Source: a bacterium
Lineage (GTDB): Bacteria > Krumholzibacteriota > Krumholzibacteria > LZORAL124-64-63
Direction: 5' to 3'
Assembly: GCA_003646045.1 (NCBI GenBank)
Contig: QNDV01000126.1
Span: 1 to 6,679, forward strand
DNA length: 6,679 nt
Position 1 is the stretch's first letter. The number at the start of each line of letters is the position of its first letter. Below are positions 4,631 to 6,679 of the stretch, in pieces. A program made the translations under genes and the position numbers. The notes beneath the pieces are model-generated. The model was not told where the DNA came from. It ran no database searches and was given only the letters and a program-made list of their open reading frames with translations.

Positions 4631-6679
4631 ATGCCTTTCGTCGAACAGATGCTCTACGGCCAGGAATCCAGTACGTCCCGCCAGCGTATCGTCCTGACGC
4701 AGTCGCCCGGTCTGGGACAGTCGGTCATCAGCGAGATCCGGCAGTTGTGCGAGGGCTGGGGGGACCTGCCCCTGGGTGGCCTGGCCCGGCCGGTGGTCCT
4801 TTCGGTGCCCCTGCAGAAGACCATGGAAACCCAGCGCGGCCGGATCTACGCGGTGGTGCACCTGAGTCCCGGTCACGATACCCTGTTTCATGCGGTGGTG
4901 ATCAGCGAAGCGGACTATGTGGCGTTGGGCCATAACCCCTTTGCCCTGGCCCGCAGTTTCACCTTCGTCTCCGAATGGCGCGACGGTATCCTGCTGGACC
5001 GGGTGGAATTCGACGCGGCCGCCGATGCGTCCCTGGTCAGTCCGCCACCGTCACGTACCGACATGGCGCTGGTCTGCGAAAGCCTGCGTCATATCCTGGT
5101 GCAGAAGCAGCTTCATCTACCCATTGGTCAGCCCGAGGAGGGCAGTGACCGGACCCTGGCCCTGATCATCGCCTCGCTGCCTACTCCCATGCGCCGCGAC
5201 CTGCGCTTTGCCTCGTTTGCCGGATCGGAGCGGGGAGGGTTCCAGTTGGCGGCCCTGGCCACGGATAATTGCCAGTTCAGCGGCTGGCAGCGCCTGCTGC
5301 TGACCCAGGTGGCCGCCATCGTGCCCGACGAGGTGGAACAATACGTCAGCGCCATCGGCTCCTACCTGGCAGCGGGGGACCTGCCCGGTGTGTGCCGGCT
5401 GGCCCGGGAACAGTTCTCCCTGCCTGGCGGCGCCGCCGCCAAGGCGCGCGTCGACAATGCCCGGCGCGGGACGGCAGTCCCAACCGAAGCGCGATCCAGG
5501 CAACCCATCAATACGAAGGTCCCGATGCGCGCCCATTCCGTCATCCCGCTGGTGCCGACGGGAAACGGACCCGGTAGCGGCGGTACCACTCCACCCCGGC
5601 GACGCTCGCGGCCGGGCAGGACCAGATCCGGAGCGAGTCGGCGGTCCGTTCCGCCACCGGCCAGGCGACGTTCCGGCGGTTCGCGGATATTCCCCCTGGT
5701 TATTGCCGGTTCGATCATTGCCGCCCTGTTCTGGTGGCGCATGCCGGACGTGACACGGCTGGCCCAGGAAAAACTGGGCTGGAGTCCATTCGCCGACACC
5801 GCCAAGGAGGACAAGCATACCAGCACCCTGCTGTCCGTGATCGACGTGGGCGAGGTCTACGAAAGCCTGGTGCGTCGGGTGGCCAAGGCCGGCGTGGTTG
5901 GCGAAGGTAACGTACAACGTGACCGCCGCGCATCCCTGCTGAAGTTGCAGACCGACGCGGCTGCACCGCTGCTGGAACAGCTCGACCTGTTCGTCGCCCT
6001 GTCCAACGAGGGCATCCAGCAGGCCACGCGGCCCGATCGCGAGAAGCGGCGACTTCATGCGCTGGATGAACAGGGTGTGCGCCTTGAACAGGAGATGAGC
6101 CGCCTGGAGTTGGCCTGGCATTCCCTGGCCAGCGGGACGGATTGGCAGGATCTTTCGCGCCTGGACGACAATCAGGTTGCCGATCGCCGTGATTCCCTGC
6201 GCCATGTCGCCAAGCCTGCCCTGGTCGAGTGCGGTATGAAACTGGGCACGACCGAGGCCCGCGGCTCACTGCGGGTAGCCCGGCGTCGGGTTGACGGCAT
6301 GACCGACCTGATCGATCTGATGTGGCAGCGTGAGTGGTCACGAAAGTGGGAAAAGGAAGTCGCAGCCGCTGCCGGGCTGGTCTCGCCCCGGGCCAGCGCC
6401 GCGACGCGGGCCTATCGCAACAGTGCCTTCGCTTTTGTCCGGCTCAAGCAGGCCGAGCGCAGTACAGCCGCCATCGATCTGCCCTTCGGGACGGAATTCG
6501 AAGATGGTGCCTGGCCGGCCCGCGAGGTCCGGGACGTACTGCCGGAATTGCGCAACGAAGTGAGTCGTTTCGGACGGGGTGACACGCCGCCGGTGCTCAA
6601 GGCGACCCTTGAACTCTACGCACGGCTGGAACAATGCGCGACCCTGGCCCGTGACGCCGCCGCCGACGACGTGCTGGCA
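4631..6679 (+). CDS. Single-pass membrane protein with possible GAP1-like N-terminal domain (3' end missing)
   Basis: The frame is open for 683 codons, from ATG 4631 to the window edge, with mostly G/C third positions. I do not recognise the protein firmly. Residues 1-270 look like a globular alpha/beta domain with SPGL at 25-28 and FHAVVIS at 86-92 followed by DYVALGHNPFALA at 95-107. This pattern is reminiscent of the N-terminal domain of GTPase-associated protein 1 (GAP1-N), known from predicted NTPase-based conflict systems and from many planctomycete and actinobacterial proteins; that link is my inference and is weak. Residues 277-352 are a disordered-looking linker rich in Arg, Pro, Ser and Gly. 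Residues 353-369 (IFPLVIAGSIIAALFWW) form one membrane segment. Residues 390-683 are charged and helical, perhaps partly coiled coil. The basic linker places the N-terminal domain in the cytoplasm and the C-terminal part in the periplasm. Preceded by a terminator, it is probably the first gene of an operon. Confidence 0.85.
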   Translation, partial: MPFVEQMLYGQESSTSRQRIVLTQSPGLGQSVISEIRQLCEGWGDLPLGGLARPVVLSVPLQKTMETQRGRIYAVVHLSPGHDTLFHAVVISEADYVALGHNPFALARSFTFVSEWRDGILLDRVEFDAAADASLVSPPPSRTDMALVCESLRHILVQKQLHLPIGQPEEGSDRTLALIIASLPTPMRRDLRFASFAGSERGGFQLAALATDNCQFSGWQRLLLTQVAAIVPDEVEQYVSAIGSYLAAGDLPGVCRLAREQFSLPGGAAAKARVDNARRGTAVPTEARSRQPINTKVPMRAHSVIPLVPTGNGPGSGGTTPPRRRSRPGRTRSGASRRSVPPPARRRSGGSRIFPLVIAGSIIAALFWWRMPDVTRLAQEKLGWSPFADTAKEDKHTSTLLSVIDVGEVYESLVRRVAKAGVVGEGNVQRDRRASLLKLQTDAAAPLLEQLDLFVALSNEGIQQATRPDREKRRLHALDEQGVRLEQEMSRLELAWHSLASGTDWQDLSRLDDNQVADRRDSLRHVAKPALVECGMKLGTTEARGSLRVARRRVDGMTDLIDLMWQREWSRKWEKEVAAAAGLVSPRASAATRAYRNSAFAFVRLKQAERSTAAIDLPFGTEFEDGAWPAREVRDVLPELRNEVSRFGRGDTPPVLKATLELYARLEQCATLARDAAADDVLA

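Noticed and set aside
5388..5753. Alternative + strand frame, considered as a frameshift or separate small gene
   Set aside because: The 4631 frame continues without a stop through the region into a good membrane segment, so no frameshift is needed.
5117..6205. 362-codon open frame on the minus strand
   Set aside because: It lies opposite a 683-codon + strand frame that has a start, a ribosome binding site and coding-like third positions. The minus-strand product has no recognisable domain.

Overview
The window looks like chromosomal DNA from a GC-rich proteobacterium. The long PstA with a large extracytoplasmic insert and the N-terminally extended PstB resemble the Pseudomonas/Vibrio-type transporter, which points to a gammaproteobacterium. 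The multiheme cytochrome with a fused b-type quinol module suggests an anaerobic or sulfur/metal redox lifestyle. The assignment to gammaproteobacteria is an inference; the window has no rRNA or other marker. All supported genes are on the + strand.

Layout: (1) 1-2252 is the end of a phosphate-uptake operon: the 3' part of pstA, cut by the left window edge, and complete pstB 16 bases later. No phoU follows. (2) 2253-2562 is a 310-base gene-free region. Its middle is much more AT-rich than its surroundings. It holds a perfect TATAAT, four short inverted repeats, a Pho-box-like direct repeat and an FNR-like site, so it looks like a complex promoter and leader. (3) 2563-4473 encodes a 636-residue fusion of an exported 11-heme c-type cytochrome and a C-terminal membrane cytochrome b. 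Its architecture is that of CbcL-like inner-membrane quinol:multiheme oxidoreductases. (4) 4474-4630 holds a strong hairpin, probably a terminator. (5) 4631-6679 is one uninterrupted reading frame of 683 codons that runs off the right edge, so only its start is visible. It encodes a single-pass membrane protein with a globular N-terminal domain, an Arg/Pro-rich linker, one membrane segment and a helical C-terminal region. I do not recognise it firmly. The N-terminal domain has a faint resemblance to GTPase-associated protein 1 (GAP1-N) domains of bacterial conflict systems.

How they work together: PstA and PstB are the permease and ATPase of high-affinity phosphate import. The cytochrome would take electrons from the quinol pool through its b hemes and pass them along its periplasmic c-heme wire. 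Nothing links it functionally to phosphate uptake, apart from a weak Pho-box-like repeat upstream. The last gene is insulated by the terminator and probably begins a separate transcription unit continuing beyond the window. It is the least understood part and the best lead for something undescribed.
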